The notes below the pieces were generated by a model, which was given only the letters and a program-made list of their open reading frames with translations, did no database searches and was not told where the DNA came from. From Alcanivoracaceae bacterium (GTDB taxonomy: Bacteria > Pseudomonadota > Gammaproteobacteria > Pseudomonadales > Alcanivoracaceae), in NCBI GenBank assembly GCA_029213045.1, contig JARGPN010000010.1:62001-126000 (forward strand): DNA of 64,000 nt. The letters run 5' to 3'. The position numbers were made by a program, and so were the translations under genes. Of this stretch, positions 17,763-26,660 are shown piece by piece (position 1 is the stretch's first letter; every line of letters starts with the position of its first letter).

Positions 17763-18779
17763 GTGGCCAAGAAAACGATGCACAGCAAGGCTGCCCTTTT
17801 ATTAGACGCACACGTTGCGTTTGCCAGCGAACAGCTCACCGGTGATGCGTTCAAAGGATTGGTTGAGCAGCATGTGGATGCCGCCCTGAAAGATATCGAG
17901 AAGGTTAAACTCAAAGACGTTATTTCGTCAGAGCAAGTAAAAACCACTGCCAAGTTCTACGCCAGTGAAATGGACATTAGCCCCGCCATTCCAGAACTGG
18001 TTGGCGATATCTCTCGAAAACTCTACAACCACCCCGGCCATGACGACACCGCGTTGGTTGACGTTCTGCCAGACAAACGTTTTAAAGAATTCGCGCGAAA
18101 AGGCGCAGAAATGCGTGAATTACGCGAGCGCATTATTCGGGAATCCATCAGCAATCCGATGTATGCCGAGTTAATTGGCGACGTGCTTTATCACGGCATT
18201 AAAAATTATATTTCTGACAATCCCCTCACCAAGAAAATCCCTGGCGCGCAGTCGATGATGAAGCTCGGCAAAGGTCTGATGGACAAAGCCACGCCTAATT
18301 TGGAAGAAGGGTTAAAGAAATACGTCAATCACAATATCAAATCATCACTACGCGAAAGCGAACGTTTCTTGATGAAGCATCTCGACGACGACGCCATTTA
18401 TGATATGGCTGAAGAAGTGTGGGATAAGATCAAGCAAAACAAGATCGGCGTTTTCCGCAGCTACGTGAGTGAAACAGATGTAGAAGAAGCCTTCGTCATC
18501 GGCTTTGACTATTGGCGATCACTGCGTGAAACCGATTATTACAATGGCTTAATCGATGCAGGCATCGACTTTTTCTTTGAAAAATACGGCGACAGTAAAC
18601 TCACTGAGGTGCTAGACGAAGTAGGTGTCACTCGCGACATGATCGTGCGTGATGTTATGCACTTTGCACCTACCGTGTTAGCGGGACTGCAAAAGAAGAA
18701 ATTGCTTGAACCAGCACTCAGAAGAATCTTCGCTCCCTTCTATGAAAGTGACGCCATTACTGCCATTCTTGATGCTTGA
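17763..18779 (+). CDS. Conserved hypothetical cytoplasmic protein
   Basis: I do not recognise this 338-residue protein. It has no signal peptide or membrane segment and looks almost wholly alpha-helical, rich in K, D and E. It starts with GTG at 17763, preceded by GAGAGGA at suitable spacing. The gene ends 21 bases before cti and runs in the same direction, so the two may be co-transcribed. That would link it to membrane-lipid adaptation, but this is inference from context only. Confidence 0.75.
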   Translation: MAKKTMHSKAALLLDAHVAFASEQLTGDAFKGLVEQHVDAALKDIEKVKLKDVISSEQVKTTAKFYASEMDISPAIPELVGDISRKLYNHPGHDDTALVDVLPDKRFKEFARKGAEMRELRERIIRESISNPMYAELIGDVLYHGIKNYISDNPLTKKIPGAQSMMKLGKGLMDKATPNLEEGLKKYVNHNIKSSLRESERFLMKHLDDDAIYDMAEEVWDKIKQNKIGVFRSYVSETDVEEAFVIGFDYWRSLRETDYYNGLIDAGIDFFFEKYGDSKLTEVLDEVGVTRDMIVRDVMHFAPTVLAGLQKKKLLEPALRRIFAPFYESDAITAILDA

Positions 18780-18800
18780 TTAAGCTATCAGGACGACTAA

Positions 18801-21116
18801 ATGGCACCGCTGAAAAAGCTGCTATCAGGGTGCATCGCCATCCTTATCATGTCCGCGGCATCCGCCGCGGACATTTCCTTCGAAAAAGATGTTAAGCCCA
18901 TCGTTGACCGCAAATGCGTGGTCTGCCACGGCTGTTACGACGCGCCCTGCCAGTTAAAACTCGAATCCATGACCGGCCTTGATCGAGGCGCCAATAAAAC
19001 GTTGGTGTATGACGGCACTCGAACCAGGGCCGTCGCCCCCACGCGCCTTTTTGACGATGCCAGCACCACCGAACAATGGCGTGACATGGGTTTCTATTCC
19101 GTACTAAAAAGCCAAGCAGACTCCCAGACATCACTCCTGCACAACATGATAGCGCTAGGCAAAAAAAATCCTGTTACTGAAAACGCTCGTCTGCCAGAGA
19201 ATATTGAACTCGGCGTCACCCGAGTAAATGAATGCCCCACGGCGAAGCAATTTCACACCTACGCCGAAGATCGCCCATTTGAAGGCATGCCACTCGCCGT
19301 CACCGGATTGACCGACGCTGAATTTAACACCATGGAAGCATGGATTAATGCAGGCGCCCCGCTCGGTGCTGATACCGTGCAATTAACCCCCGCCCATCGC
19401 GCCTCCATCGCCCAGTGGGAAACGTTCTTAAACTATAGCGACGCGCGCCATTTTCTCGTTGCCCGCTGGCTCTATGAGCATCTCTTTATCGCGCATCTCT
19501 ATTTTTCTGACATCGGCGAAAACAAACGCCCCGTTTTTTTTAATGTAGTCCGTTCACGTACCGCGCCAGGCGAACCCATTGAAGTAATCTCGACGCTGCG
19601 CCCGAACGATGACCCAGGCGGTCCTTTCTGGTACCGACTTCGCCCCGTGCTCGGTTCAGTGGTCCATAAAAATCACACCACCTTTGCGCTGAATACTGCG
19701 AAGCTGGAAAGAACAAAACAACAGTTTCTAGGTGGCGACTGGGTTGTCGAACGCATTCCTAGATTTGATTACGAGCAACGTGCCAACCCATTTGTGACTT
19801 TCGCGGCAATTCCATCTAGTGCTCGCTACCAATTTATGCTCGATGATGCGGAGTACTTTATTCGCTCCTTTATTCGCGGCCCGGTTTGCCGCGGGCAAAT
19901 CGCGACCGACGTTATCCGCGATCATTTTTGGACGTTCTTTCAAGAGCCTGACCAAGATCTCTTTATTACCGACGCAGAGTATCGCGAGAAAGTATCCCCT
20001 TTGCTTGGTCTGCCCGGCCAGAAAGACTCATTGCTGAAGCTAGGCCCAGAATGGTTAAGCTATAAAAACAATCGAAATAAATATTTAGCACTTCGCGACG
20101 AAGCCTATAACGCTGCGCTGCCCAACGGGCCCGACTTTACCACTGTCTGGGATGGCGACGGCCACAACGACAATGCCCTGCTAACCATCTTCCGCCATCA
20201 TGACAACTCTTCGGTGCGTCGCGGCTTAATTGGCAGCGTGCCCAAAACATTTTGGTTGATGGACTATCCGCTCCTTGAACGCAGCTACTATGACCTCGTG
20301 GCAAACTTTGATGTTTTCGGCAACGTTGCTCATCAAGCACAAACACGCTTGTATTTCGATTTAATCCGAAATGGTTCTGAAATTAATTTTTTGCGCATGA
20401 TGCCGCCCGAATATCGCAGCACGATCTTGAATGAGTGGTACCAAGGATCAGCGCAAATAAAGCTGTCCCTTTCTTATACTGAGCTAGACGATACACAGCC
20501 AACGGGTATGACATTTCGTACGGTTGATCCGAAAAGAGAGTTCGCCGAGCGACTGCTCACCGAACTGCGCAACGTCAACGCCATCCCGGATGATCCAATT
20601 AATCGCTGCGCGACCACACCGTGCCATAGGAACGACGCCCCCGCCGCACAGAAAGGTATTGACGATCTGCTCAGCACAGTAGCGGCTCACCGTGCGGAAA
20701 CGATGCCAATGATCAGCTATATGCCCGACGTCACCATGCTTACCATTGAGACTGATAGCGACGCGCCGGTGGTGTACTCGCTGGTGCGCAACCGGTCACA
20801 TTCAAATGTGGCGTTTATGACCGCAGAATCATTGCGCTACCAACCTGAAAGGGACACGCTGACCATCCGGCCTGGCATTCTCGGCAGCTACCCTAATTTC
20901 GCCTTCGCTGTGCCAGCGGATCAGGCCACCGCGTTTGTCGCCGCATTTCGATCTGGCAAAAGCGCAGAAGATTTTGACATGCTGGTTGCACGCTGGGGCA
21001 TACGCCGCAGCCATCCGCAATTCTGGCAGTATTTAGATGGCTACCATAAGTGGCTGGAACAAGACGATCCGCTACAAAGCGGCATCCTTGACATCAATCG
21101 CTACAAGAATTTGTAA
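18801..21116 (+). CDS. cti: Fatty acid cis/trans isomerase (Cti), c-type heme protein
   Basis: Cti converts cis-unsaturated fatty acids of membrane phospholipids to trans, rigidifying the membrane during solvent or heat stress. The 771-residue protein has a signal peptide (cleavage near ASAADISF), and a heme c motif CVVCHGCYDAPCQLK at about residues 33-47. ARLPENIELG and RSRTAPGEPI-type regions are typical of the family. The protein is periplasmic. AGGA precedes the ATG. The next gene downstream in the same direction is a response regulator. Confidence 0.93.
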   Translation: MAPLKKLLSGCIAILIMSAASAADISFEKDVKPIVDRKCVVCHGCYDAPCQLKLESMTGLDRGANKTLVYDGTRTRAVAPTRLFDDASTTEQWRDMGFYSVLKSQADSQTSLLHNMIALGKKNPVTENARLPENIELGVTRVNECPTAKQFHTYAEDRPFEGMPLAVTGLTDAEFNTMEAWINAGAPLGADTVQLTPAHRASIAQWETFLNYSDARHFLVARWLYEHLFIAHLYFSDIGENKRPVFFNVVRSRTAPGEPIEVISTLRPNDDPGGPFWYRLRPVLGSVVHKNHTTFALNTAKLERTKQQFLGGDWVVERIPRFDYEQRANPFVTFAAIPSSARYQFMLDDAEYFIRSFIRGPVCRGQIATDVIRDHFWTFFQEPDQDLFITDAEYREKVSPLLGLPGQKDSLLKLGPEWLSYKNNRNKYLALRDEAYNAALPNGPDFTTVWDGDGHNDNALLTIFRHHDNSSVRRGLIGSVPKTFWLMDYPLLERSYYDLVANFDVFGNVAHQAQTRLYFDLIRNGSEINFLRMMPPEYRSTILNEWYQGSAQIKLSLSYTELDDTQPTGMTFRTVDPKREFAERLLTELRNVNAIPDDPINRCATTPCHRNDAPAAQKGIDDLLSTVAAHRAETMPMISYMPDVTMLTIETDSDAPVVYSLVRNRSHSNVAFMTAESLRYQPERDTLTIRPGILGSYPNFAFAVPADQATAFVAAFRSGKSAEDFDMLVARWGIRRSHPQFWQYLDGYHKWLEQDDPLQSGILDINRYKNL

Positions 21117-21220
21117 CGCTACTTCACAACCGTGCGGCGCATTGATGCAACATTCACGCGCAGCACGGACAATAGCAGTACCAAATGCAATAAAAATTCG
21201 AAAGGGATATGGAGCGGGTC

Positions 21221-21925
21221 ATGGGAATTTCATTGAAAAATTTGTCCATCCTGCTGGTGGAAGATCACCGGCAACTGGCCCAAAGCGTTCTTGAGTATCT
21301 AGAGCAGCAAGGAGCAATTGTCGAATACGCAGGTGATGGTCGATTAGCAAAAGAGCTATTACGCGAGCATCATTTTGATCTAATTCTTCTCGACGTAATG
21401 CTCCCTGGCGAAGATGGCTTCTCGATTTGTCAGTATCTGAGAACCGAATTAACGCTGGCCACCCCTGTAATATTTCTAACTGCCCGCGATCAACTTGATG
21501 ACAAGCTGCTCGGATTTTCACAAGGCGGCGACGACTATATCGTGAAGCCTTTTGCGTTACCGGAATTGCTCGCACGAGTTCAAGCGCAAGTGCGTCGCAG
21601 CCGCGGGGAAGTCGCGCCCCATGTTTTACGTGTGGCGGATTTGGAACTCGACCCTGCCCGCCAAGAAGTGCGCCGAGCGGGACAGCTTTTAAAACTCTCC
21701 CCTACCGCATTTCGGATTTTGCGCATTTTGATGCGCGAGTCGCCCCGCGTGGTAAGCCGTGAGCAACTTGAGCAAGAACTATGGGGCGATTTGGTGCCAG
21801 ATTCAGACGCGCTGCGCAGCCATTTATATAATTTGCGCAAGGCTATCGATAAGCCGTTCTCTGAGCAGCTGCTGGAAACCCTACCAGGCGTTGGGTTTAG
21901 CATACGAGTAGGCGCATCGAGCTAA
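21221..21925 (+). CDS. OmpR/PhoB-family response regulator
   Basis: The 234-residue regulator has a receiver domain with phosphoacceptor Asp58 (LILLDVMLPGEDGF) and Lys109 (DDYIVKPF), then an OmpR-type winged-helix domain from about 133 (LELDPARQEVRRAG to GVGFSIR). GGAG six bases before selects the ATG at 21221 over one at 21209. It follows cti by 104 bp and converges on a histidine kinase gene 34 bp away, its likely partner. Confidence 0.93.
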   Translation: MGISLKNLSILLVEDHRQLAQSVLEYLEQQGAIVEYAGDGRLAKELLREHHFDLILLDVMLPGEDGFSICQYLRTELTLATPVIFLTARDQLDDKLLGFSQGGDDYIVKPFALPELLARVQAQVRRSRGEVAPHVLRVADLELDPARQEVRRAGQLLKLSPTAFRILRILMRESPRVVSREQLEQELWGDLVPDSDALRSHLYNLRKAIDKPFSEQLLETLPGVGFSIRVGASS

Positions 21926-21959
21926 GCGTATTGCTGTGTTCTAACTAAGCGCGCCTATT

Positions 21960-23249
21960 TCAATGAATTCTTTGCCATAAAGGGAACGTGATTTTGACCT
22001 GCGTTCCCTCACCGGGTGCGCTGGCAACATCAACTTTCCAATGCCCCCGCTCGCACAGCCGGTGAACAATCGCCAAGCCTAAGCCATGCCCCGGCTCTCC
22101 GCCGTTACCGCCTCGCTCGAAAGGTTTAAACACGCGGGCAAGCTCTTCGGCATCCATTCCCCGCCCTGAATCGGCGACACAAATATCGTTCTCGCCAATC
22201 ACCACAACAACTTGTCCGCTACCGGTATAGTTAATAGCGTTGCGAATTAAATTGGTCAGCACAATGGTGAGAATCACTTCCGGCACTTCAATCGACAGCA
22301 ATGCATTCTGCTGAACACGAACAGCCACTCCTTTTCGTTCTGCGAAGGGTGATAAGCGCTCGGCTAGATTAACGGCTAAGTCATTGAGTACGATCGGCTC
22401 CCTCGGCAGCTCGCTGTGCTCACTGCGGGCTAGCATCAGCAACGTTTCAATCAACGCCTCCATATCTTCAACGGTGTCATCAATTCGACGACGTGGCGCG
22501 CTCAATCGCTGTGCAGGATCAAGTAACTCTAGATTCGCGCGGATGACGGCAAGGGGTGTACGCAACTCGTGGCTGGCGTCGCGGGTGAACTGACGCTCTC
22601 TATCAACAAATATGAGCAACCTCTCCGCGTACGCTTCGAGCGCTGCCACCAACACGGCGACTTCGCTATCCGCCTCAGCCTGAACCTCAGATAAATCTGG
22701 CCGCGCAGCGGCTGGGTCATTTACCGACACACGCCGCAGAATTTCCGAAAGCTGCACGAGCGGTGACATTAATTGCCGCGAACGACGCCACGCCTGAAAT
22801 GAGGTGAGATAAATCACCAACAACACCCCAGTTAATGGCAATACGCCGAACAAAAATGCCAGCACAGCTACGCGCTGCTCATCGAAAATCAAATAAAGAC
22901 GCGCACCTTCGTGATGTTCAATATACAAAATCGGATTACGACCGTCGTATTGCGCGCGCTGATAGCCATCATCTAATGACCGCAATGCTGGAGGGATAGT
23001 GTCACCGCCACCGTTGGGTAGCGCTAACATGCCGAGCAAATGACGGGTATTTGGGCGCGGCTGATTGGGGTTGGCATCATACAAACCCCAATAGTGCTCT
23101 GCTTCCTTAATTAACGCTTCCTTGAGGAGAACGTTTTCAATAATTTTCGCTGTAACCCAAACACCCAACACCGTCGCCAAGCTGATCAGCAACAACTGCA
23201 TTATAAAAACTCTAGTGAGTCGATGCTGAACACCTGAGCGACGTGCCAT
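21960..23249 (-). CDS. Sensor histidine kinase
   Basis: This 429-residue inner-membrane kinase has two membrane segments (about 14-34 and 129-150) flanking a periplasmic domain of about 95 residues. A HAMP-like linker, HisKA with phospho-accepting His227 (RDASHELRTPLAVIR), and an ATPase domain (NLIRNAINY, DSGRGM, GHGLGLAIV) follow. Its start overlaps the stop of the methyltransferase gene by one base (TAATG), so it is translationally coupled to a lipid-modification operon. The convergent OmpR-type regulator is the likely partner. Confidence 0.93.
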   Translation of the reverse strand: MARRSGVQHRLTRVFIMQLLLISLATVLGVWVTAKIIENVLLKEALIKEAEHYWGLYDANPNQPRPNTRHLLGMLALPNGGGDTIPPALRSLDDGYQRAQYDGRNPILYIEHHEGARLYLIFDEQRVAVLAFLFGVLPLTGVLLVIYLTSFQAWRRSRQLMSPLVQLSEILRRVSVNDPAAARPDLSEVQAEADSEVAVLVAALEAYAERLLIFVDRERQFTRDASHELRTPLAVIRANLELLDPAQRLSAPRRRIDDTVEDMEALIETLLMLARSEHSELPREPIVLNDLAVNLAERLSPFAERKGVAVRVQQNALLSIEVPEVILTIVLTNLIRNAINYTGSGQVVVVIGENDICVADSGRGMDAEELARVFKPFERGGNGGEPGHGLGLAIVHRLCERGHWKVDVASAPGEGTQVKITFPLWQRIH

Positions 23250-24274
23250 TACTCCGCCTTAAATAAATAGTGGCCCACAAACCATTCTTCGCCGTCGTTG
23301 TAACGGAACAACTCCGAGCATGCCATAAAGAACATACGCCAACGCTGCAACCAAATAGCGGCATTTTTCTTACCATAAGTGTCCACTAAAACCGGCATAA
23401 TGTCATCGCGCCGAGCATCCGCATTATCCAACCACGCTTCTAATGAGCGAGAGTAATGCTTGCCGTTGACGCGCCAGCTTCCTTCAACCACATAATTTTC
23501 TTGGCTTCGCTCAAGCAAATCAAAAGACGGCATCACACCACCGGTAAAGAACATACGTCCCATCCAGTTTTCCTCGCCTTCCACTTCGAACGGATAAAAC
23601 GCATCACGGTGGCAGAAAATATGAACGAAAAGCTTGCCGCCGGGCGTTAACCAGCCATGAATACGCTCCATCAGCGCTTTGTGATTTCGCATGTGTTCGA
23701 ACATTTCAACAGACACAACACGATCAATCTTTCCTTGCGGTTCAAACGCCGCAGCATCCGCAGTAATGACCTGTAAATTATGCAACCCTCGCTGTGCCGC
23801 ACATTCGTCAATAAACGCTTTCTGGGACGCTGAATTGGATACGGCGGTGATGCTGGATCGCGGATACTTCTCCGCCATCCATAAAGACAAAGACCCCCAA
23901 CCACAACCTAGCTCTAAAACACGTTGGCCATCTTTTAAATCTGCGCGCTCACAGGTAAGGGCCAACATGGTTTCTTCGGCATCAGTGAGCGTGCGAACGT
24001 TCTCTGTCCACAGTCCGCTGGAATATTTAAGACGTGCACCGAGCACCATTTTATAAAAGGGTGCGGGAACTTCGTAGTGCTGCTCATTGGCTGCTTGCTG
24101 CTCCACGGCAACAGGACCCTGCGCGCAGATCTTCATCAGCTCCATTTTTCGCGCTTCCACGACTTCAGGATTATCTGCTTGCTCGACCCGCAGGCGCTGC
24201 TTTAGCAATCTGCGAATACCAAATCGAATAAAGGCGTCCGGAGCGAGTCCTCGCTCAGCCATCTCAATAATCAT
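23249..24274 (-). CDS. Cyclopropane-fatty-acyl-phospholipid synthase-family methyltransferase
   Basis: The 341-residue SAM-dependent methyltransferase resembles CFA synthase-type and coclaurine N-methyltransferase-type enzymes. The SAM motif is VLELGCGWGSLSLWMAEKYP, with NSASQKAFI and VSVEMFEHM downstream. It is shorter than E. coli Cfa at the N-terminus, so the acceptor may not be a standard phospholipid double bond. GAGG lies five bases before the ATG. It sits between a DUF1295 gene and the histidine kinase gene in one operon. An unusual membrane fatty acid is the likely product. Confidence 0.85.
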   Translation of the reverse strand: MIIEMAERGLAPDAFIRFGIRRLLKQRLRVEQADNPEVVEARKMELMKICAQGPVAVEQQAANEQHYEVPAPFYKMVLGARLKYSSGLWTENVRTLTDAEETMLALTCERADLKDGQRVLELGCGWGSLSLWMAEKYPRSSITAVSNSASQKAFIDECAAQRGLHNLQVITADAAAFEPQGKIDRVVSVEMFEHMRNHKALMERIHGWLTPGGKLFVHIFCHRDAFYPFEVEGEENWMGRMFFTGGVMPSFDLLERSQENYVVEGSWRVNGKHYSRSLEAWLDNADARRDDIMPVLVDTYGKKNAAIWLQRWRMFFMACSELFRYNDGEEWFVGHYLFKAE

Positions 24275-24340
24275 AAATACCTCATCTTAACGCGGTTACT
24301 AATCCTAGAACGTCACGCCGCCATGCAACGCGCTTCGCTA

Positions 24341-25117
24341 TTATTTTGTTTTTGGCCACCATGGGAAAAACATACTTGTCTCTCTCTGATAGCGCTTGTA
24401 GTCCTCGCCACGAGACTTGAGAGCTTGCCGCTCGGTATAGGGAATACCGGTGACAAACCAAAGAAACAAAAACATGAAAGCCGGCGCCAGCCACAGCCAC
24501 ATTGCATGCTCGGCACCGTACGCGAGCAGCGGGTAGCTAAACCAGTGCAACCATTCAAAGAAATAATTGGGGTGCCGAGAATAACGCCACAAGCCTTCGC
24601 GGCATGTTTTTCCTTTGCTATCTGGCATGGCACGAAAATTCGCCAGCTGCTTGTCCGCTAGCGCTTCTCCGGCAAGGGCAGCAATTCCAACGGCTGCACC
24701 GGCCACTAAAAAGCCTGCTGGCACAGCGCGCGTTTCGGTGGCAATTACCCATGCGGGCAACGCAAAAAGCCAGGCCAACAAGCCTTGTGCTTGGAAGAAA
24801 AAGAAATGGAATTGATTAATCTTATCGCCCAGCGCACTTCGCATCGCTTGGTAACGACCATCTTCCTCAGCGCCAGCGATACGATGATGAATATGCCAGC
24901 CGAGTCGTAACGACCAAAAACCGATCATCAGCGCAGTGATTATTCGCGCGATGCTATCGCCGTCGCCCATAACACAATAAAACAACGCAGCCGCGCCGAC
25001 GCCAAATGACCATATAACGTCCGCATGGCTAGCATTATGCGTACGACACTGACGCCACCAGCCAATGACACACGCGCCACTTAACACCACTGCTGTTATC
25101 CATAACGCATTATTCAT
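24341..25117 (-). CDS. DUF1295 membrane protein (steroid 5-alpha-reductase-like fold)
   Basis: This 258-residue protein has about six hydrophobic segments. The C-terminal region (CREGLWRYSRHPNYFFEWLHW) is the diagnostic motif of the DUF1295/steroid reductase-isoprenylcysteine methyltransferase superfamily. Members occur in operons with CFA-like methyltransferases and may reduce or modify fatty acyl chains. Its start overlaps the DUF2878 stop by eight bases, implying coupling. The enzymatic reaction is not known. Confidence 0.85.
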   Translation of the reverse strand: MNNALWITAVVLSGACVIGWWRQCRTHNASHADVIWSFGVGAAALFYCVMGDGDSIARIITALMIGFWSLRLGWHIHHRIAGAEEDGRYQAMRSALGDKINQFHFFFFQAQGLLAWLFALPAWVIATETRAVPAGFLVAGAAVGIAALAGEALADKQLANFRAMPDSKGKTCREGLWRYSRHPNYFFEWLHWFSYPLLAYGAEHAMWLWLAPAFMFLFLWFVTGIPYTERQALKSRGEDYKRYQRETSMFFPWWPKTK

Positions 25118-25730
25118 GATTTTCTAATGCTTCCTTGCTGACAATCTCATCGTCCTTTGAAAACCTACCATTCAACCTGTTGGTAATCCATGCAAAAAAC
25201 GGAATTAGCATGCCCCAACCAAGAGCGTAAACGAGCCCGAGTAGCAAAGGATTTGACGTTTGCGCTGCGCCGAAATGAATGCCTGAAAACACGGATGCCA
25301 CCGATCCGATGGCACCGAGTAACGCGGCGAGCAAGTAGTATCGAGTTAGCCAATTCATAGAATGATTAAATGATTGGGCCAAACCAATCCATAACGCCAT
25401 GATCCAAAAAGGAGGTAGCCAAGACACTTCCTGCAACGCATAGGCAATTGAACCGGTTTGCAGTAATAGAACTTCAAATACGACGCCAACCAACATCCCT
25501 GACACAATAAGTAATGCATCCACACGCCAGCGCCGGGTGACGGTTAAACCCTGCACAATCATTATGCCTAGGGTTAGCGCCGACCAAAGGTTAGTACCGG
25601 CGGCCGCGCCAAAAATAGCCGCCCCCCAAAGCAAGTGGAACAAAACAAAGTTTCCACCTTTACCTAAGAGGTCTGTTGGAAACGAGTTCAGACCTTGCAT
25701 TACAGCCTTGCCGCGAGCGTCACTCAGCAT
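25110..25730 (-). CDS. DUF2878 membrane protein
   Basis: The 206-residue protein is very hydrophobic, with about six membrane segments (LFHLLWGAAIFGAAAG, LPPFWIMALWIGLAQSF and others), matching the DUF2878 family. Such proteins are co-encoded with DUF1295 and CFA-like methyltransferases in lipid operons, but have no assigned activity. AGGAG nine bases ahead supports the start at 25730; a second ATG at 25700 also has AAGG upstream. It is the first gene of the operon running to the histidine kinase. Confidence 0.78.
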   Translation of the reverse strand: MLSDARGKAVMQGLNSFPTDLLGKGGNFVLFHLLWGAAIFGAAAGTNLWSALTLGIMIVQGLTVTRRWRVDALLIVSGMLVGVVFEVLLLQTGSIAYALQEVSWLPPFWIMALWIGLAQSFNHSMNWLTRYYLLAALLGAIGSVASVFSGIHFGAAQTSNPLLLGLVYALGWGMLIPFFAWITNRLNGRFSKDDEIVSKEALENHE

Positions 25731-25821
25731 GGTCGCAAACTCCTGTGCGGTGCATTAAAGTCATATTTCCGGCGCTAGGATAATCACCTGAACGCCAGCG
25801 CTTTTTGAATCGAACTTGCTG

Positions 25822-25853
25822 AAACCGTTTTGTTTAAACCGTTTTGTTTAAAC
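25822..25853. repeat. Tandem 14-bp repeat in a divergent promoter region
   Basis: The 14-bp unit AAACCGTTTTGTTT occurs twice without gap (25822-25835 and 25836-25849), followed by AAAC of a third copy. It lies in the 303-bp gap between the DUF2878 start and the NTF2-like lipoprotein start. It could be a regulator binding site. No regulator has been assigned to it. Confidence 0.7.
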
Positions 25854-25958
25854 AGTGACACCCTGTGAGTCCGGCAGAAAATTGTTACTACGTGCCAGTA
25901 GAAAAACAAGACTCAAAGTGGATTATGTAGTGTCGGAATGAGTATAGGGATGCAAGGG

Positions 25959-25999
25959 GTGAACGGCCCGTGAATCAAGGCCCGTGGGCCTGCGTTCAC
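25959..25999. other. Long imperfect hairpin upstream of the lipoprotein gene
   Basis: GTGAACG pairs with CGTTCAC and GGCCC with GGGCC inside it, forming an interrupted stem about 35 bases before the ATG at 26034. It could be a transcript leader structure or an operator. Confidence 0.4.
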
Positions 26000-26033
26000 A
26001 CAATATTGATCTACGAGGACGGATACTGCGCGC

Positions 26034-26594
26034 ATGAAAAAGCTAACCTCTATGACAGGCCTACTCTTGCTCACTCTTGCTACGATCGGTTGCTCGTCAA
26101 AAAACAATCGCAGCTACACTGACGCTTACAGAGCCGCACTGCAGGATCATCCTGGCGTCGCCATAGAAGGGAAGTCGTCGGTAGATGCCTTTCTCGGCGT
26201 TTATGATCATCTCGGTGGCAAAGACATCGACCAGTATGTAGAGCGTGCCTACGCGCAAGACCTGTATTTCAACGATACCCTGCACACTATTCGTGACAGG
26301 GATACGCTGAAAACGTATCTGATGGAAACCGGTGAGAAAATCGACTCCGTTGAGGTAGAGGTCATGTCCGTCATGCAAGATGGCGCGGACGTCTACGTGC
26401 GCTGGACCATGACAACGAAATTCAAGGTGATGGGTAAGAAAATAGATGCGACAAGTGTTGGCATCAGCCACCTACGCTTTGATGATCAAAACCGCGTTAT
26501 CCTGCATCAAGATTTTTGGGATAACACCGAAGGGTTATTTAGCCACCTACCGTTTATTGGCGGCATAGTGCGCTGGGCGCGCGGAAAAACGTAA
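26034..26594 (+). CDS. NTF2-like (SnoaL-type) lipoprotein
   Basis: The 186-residue product has a lipoprotein signal with lipobox ATIGC (Cys20). Its body has the cone-shaped NTF2-like fold pattern: FLGVYDHLGGKDIDQYVERAYAQD, then DTLKTYLMETGEKI, VYVRWTMTTKF and RVILHQDFWDNTEGLF. Proteins of this type often neighbour CFA-like lipid operons. Here it is divergent from the DUF2878 operon and may share its control region. No catalytic function can be assigned. Confidence 0.8.
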   Translation: MKKLTSMTGLLLLTLATIGCSSKNNRSYTDAYRAALQDHPGVAIEGKSSVDAFLGVYDHLGGKDIDQYVERAYAQDLYFNDTLHTIRDRDTLKTYLMETGEKIDSVEVEVMSVMQDGADVYVRWTMTTKFKVMGKKIDATSVGISHLRFDDQNRVILHQDFWDNTEGLFSHLPFIGGIVRWARGKT

Positions 26595-26615
26595 CGCCAA
26601 ACTTTATTTAACGAC

Positions 26616-26649
26616 GGCGCGGACATTACATTGCCGTAATGTCCGCGCC
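26616..26649. terminator. Strong hairpin between convergent genes
   Basis: A perfect 14-bp stem (26616-26629 with 26636-26649) and a 6-nt loop lie between the lipoprotein and ppc 3' ends. A clear T-run is lacking on both sides, but location and stem strength suggest a bidirectional terminator. Confidence 0.65.
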
Positions 26650-26660
26650 CCTGCGTTTCA

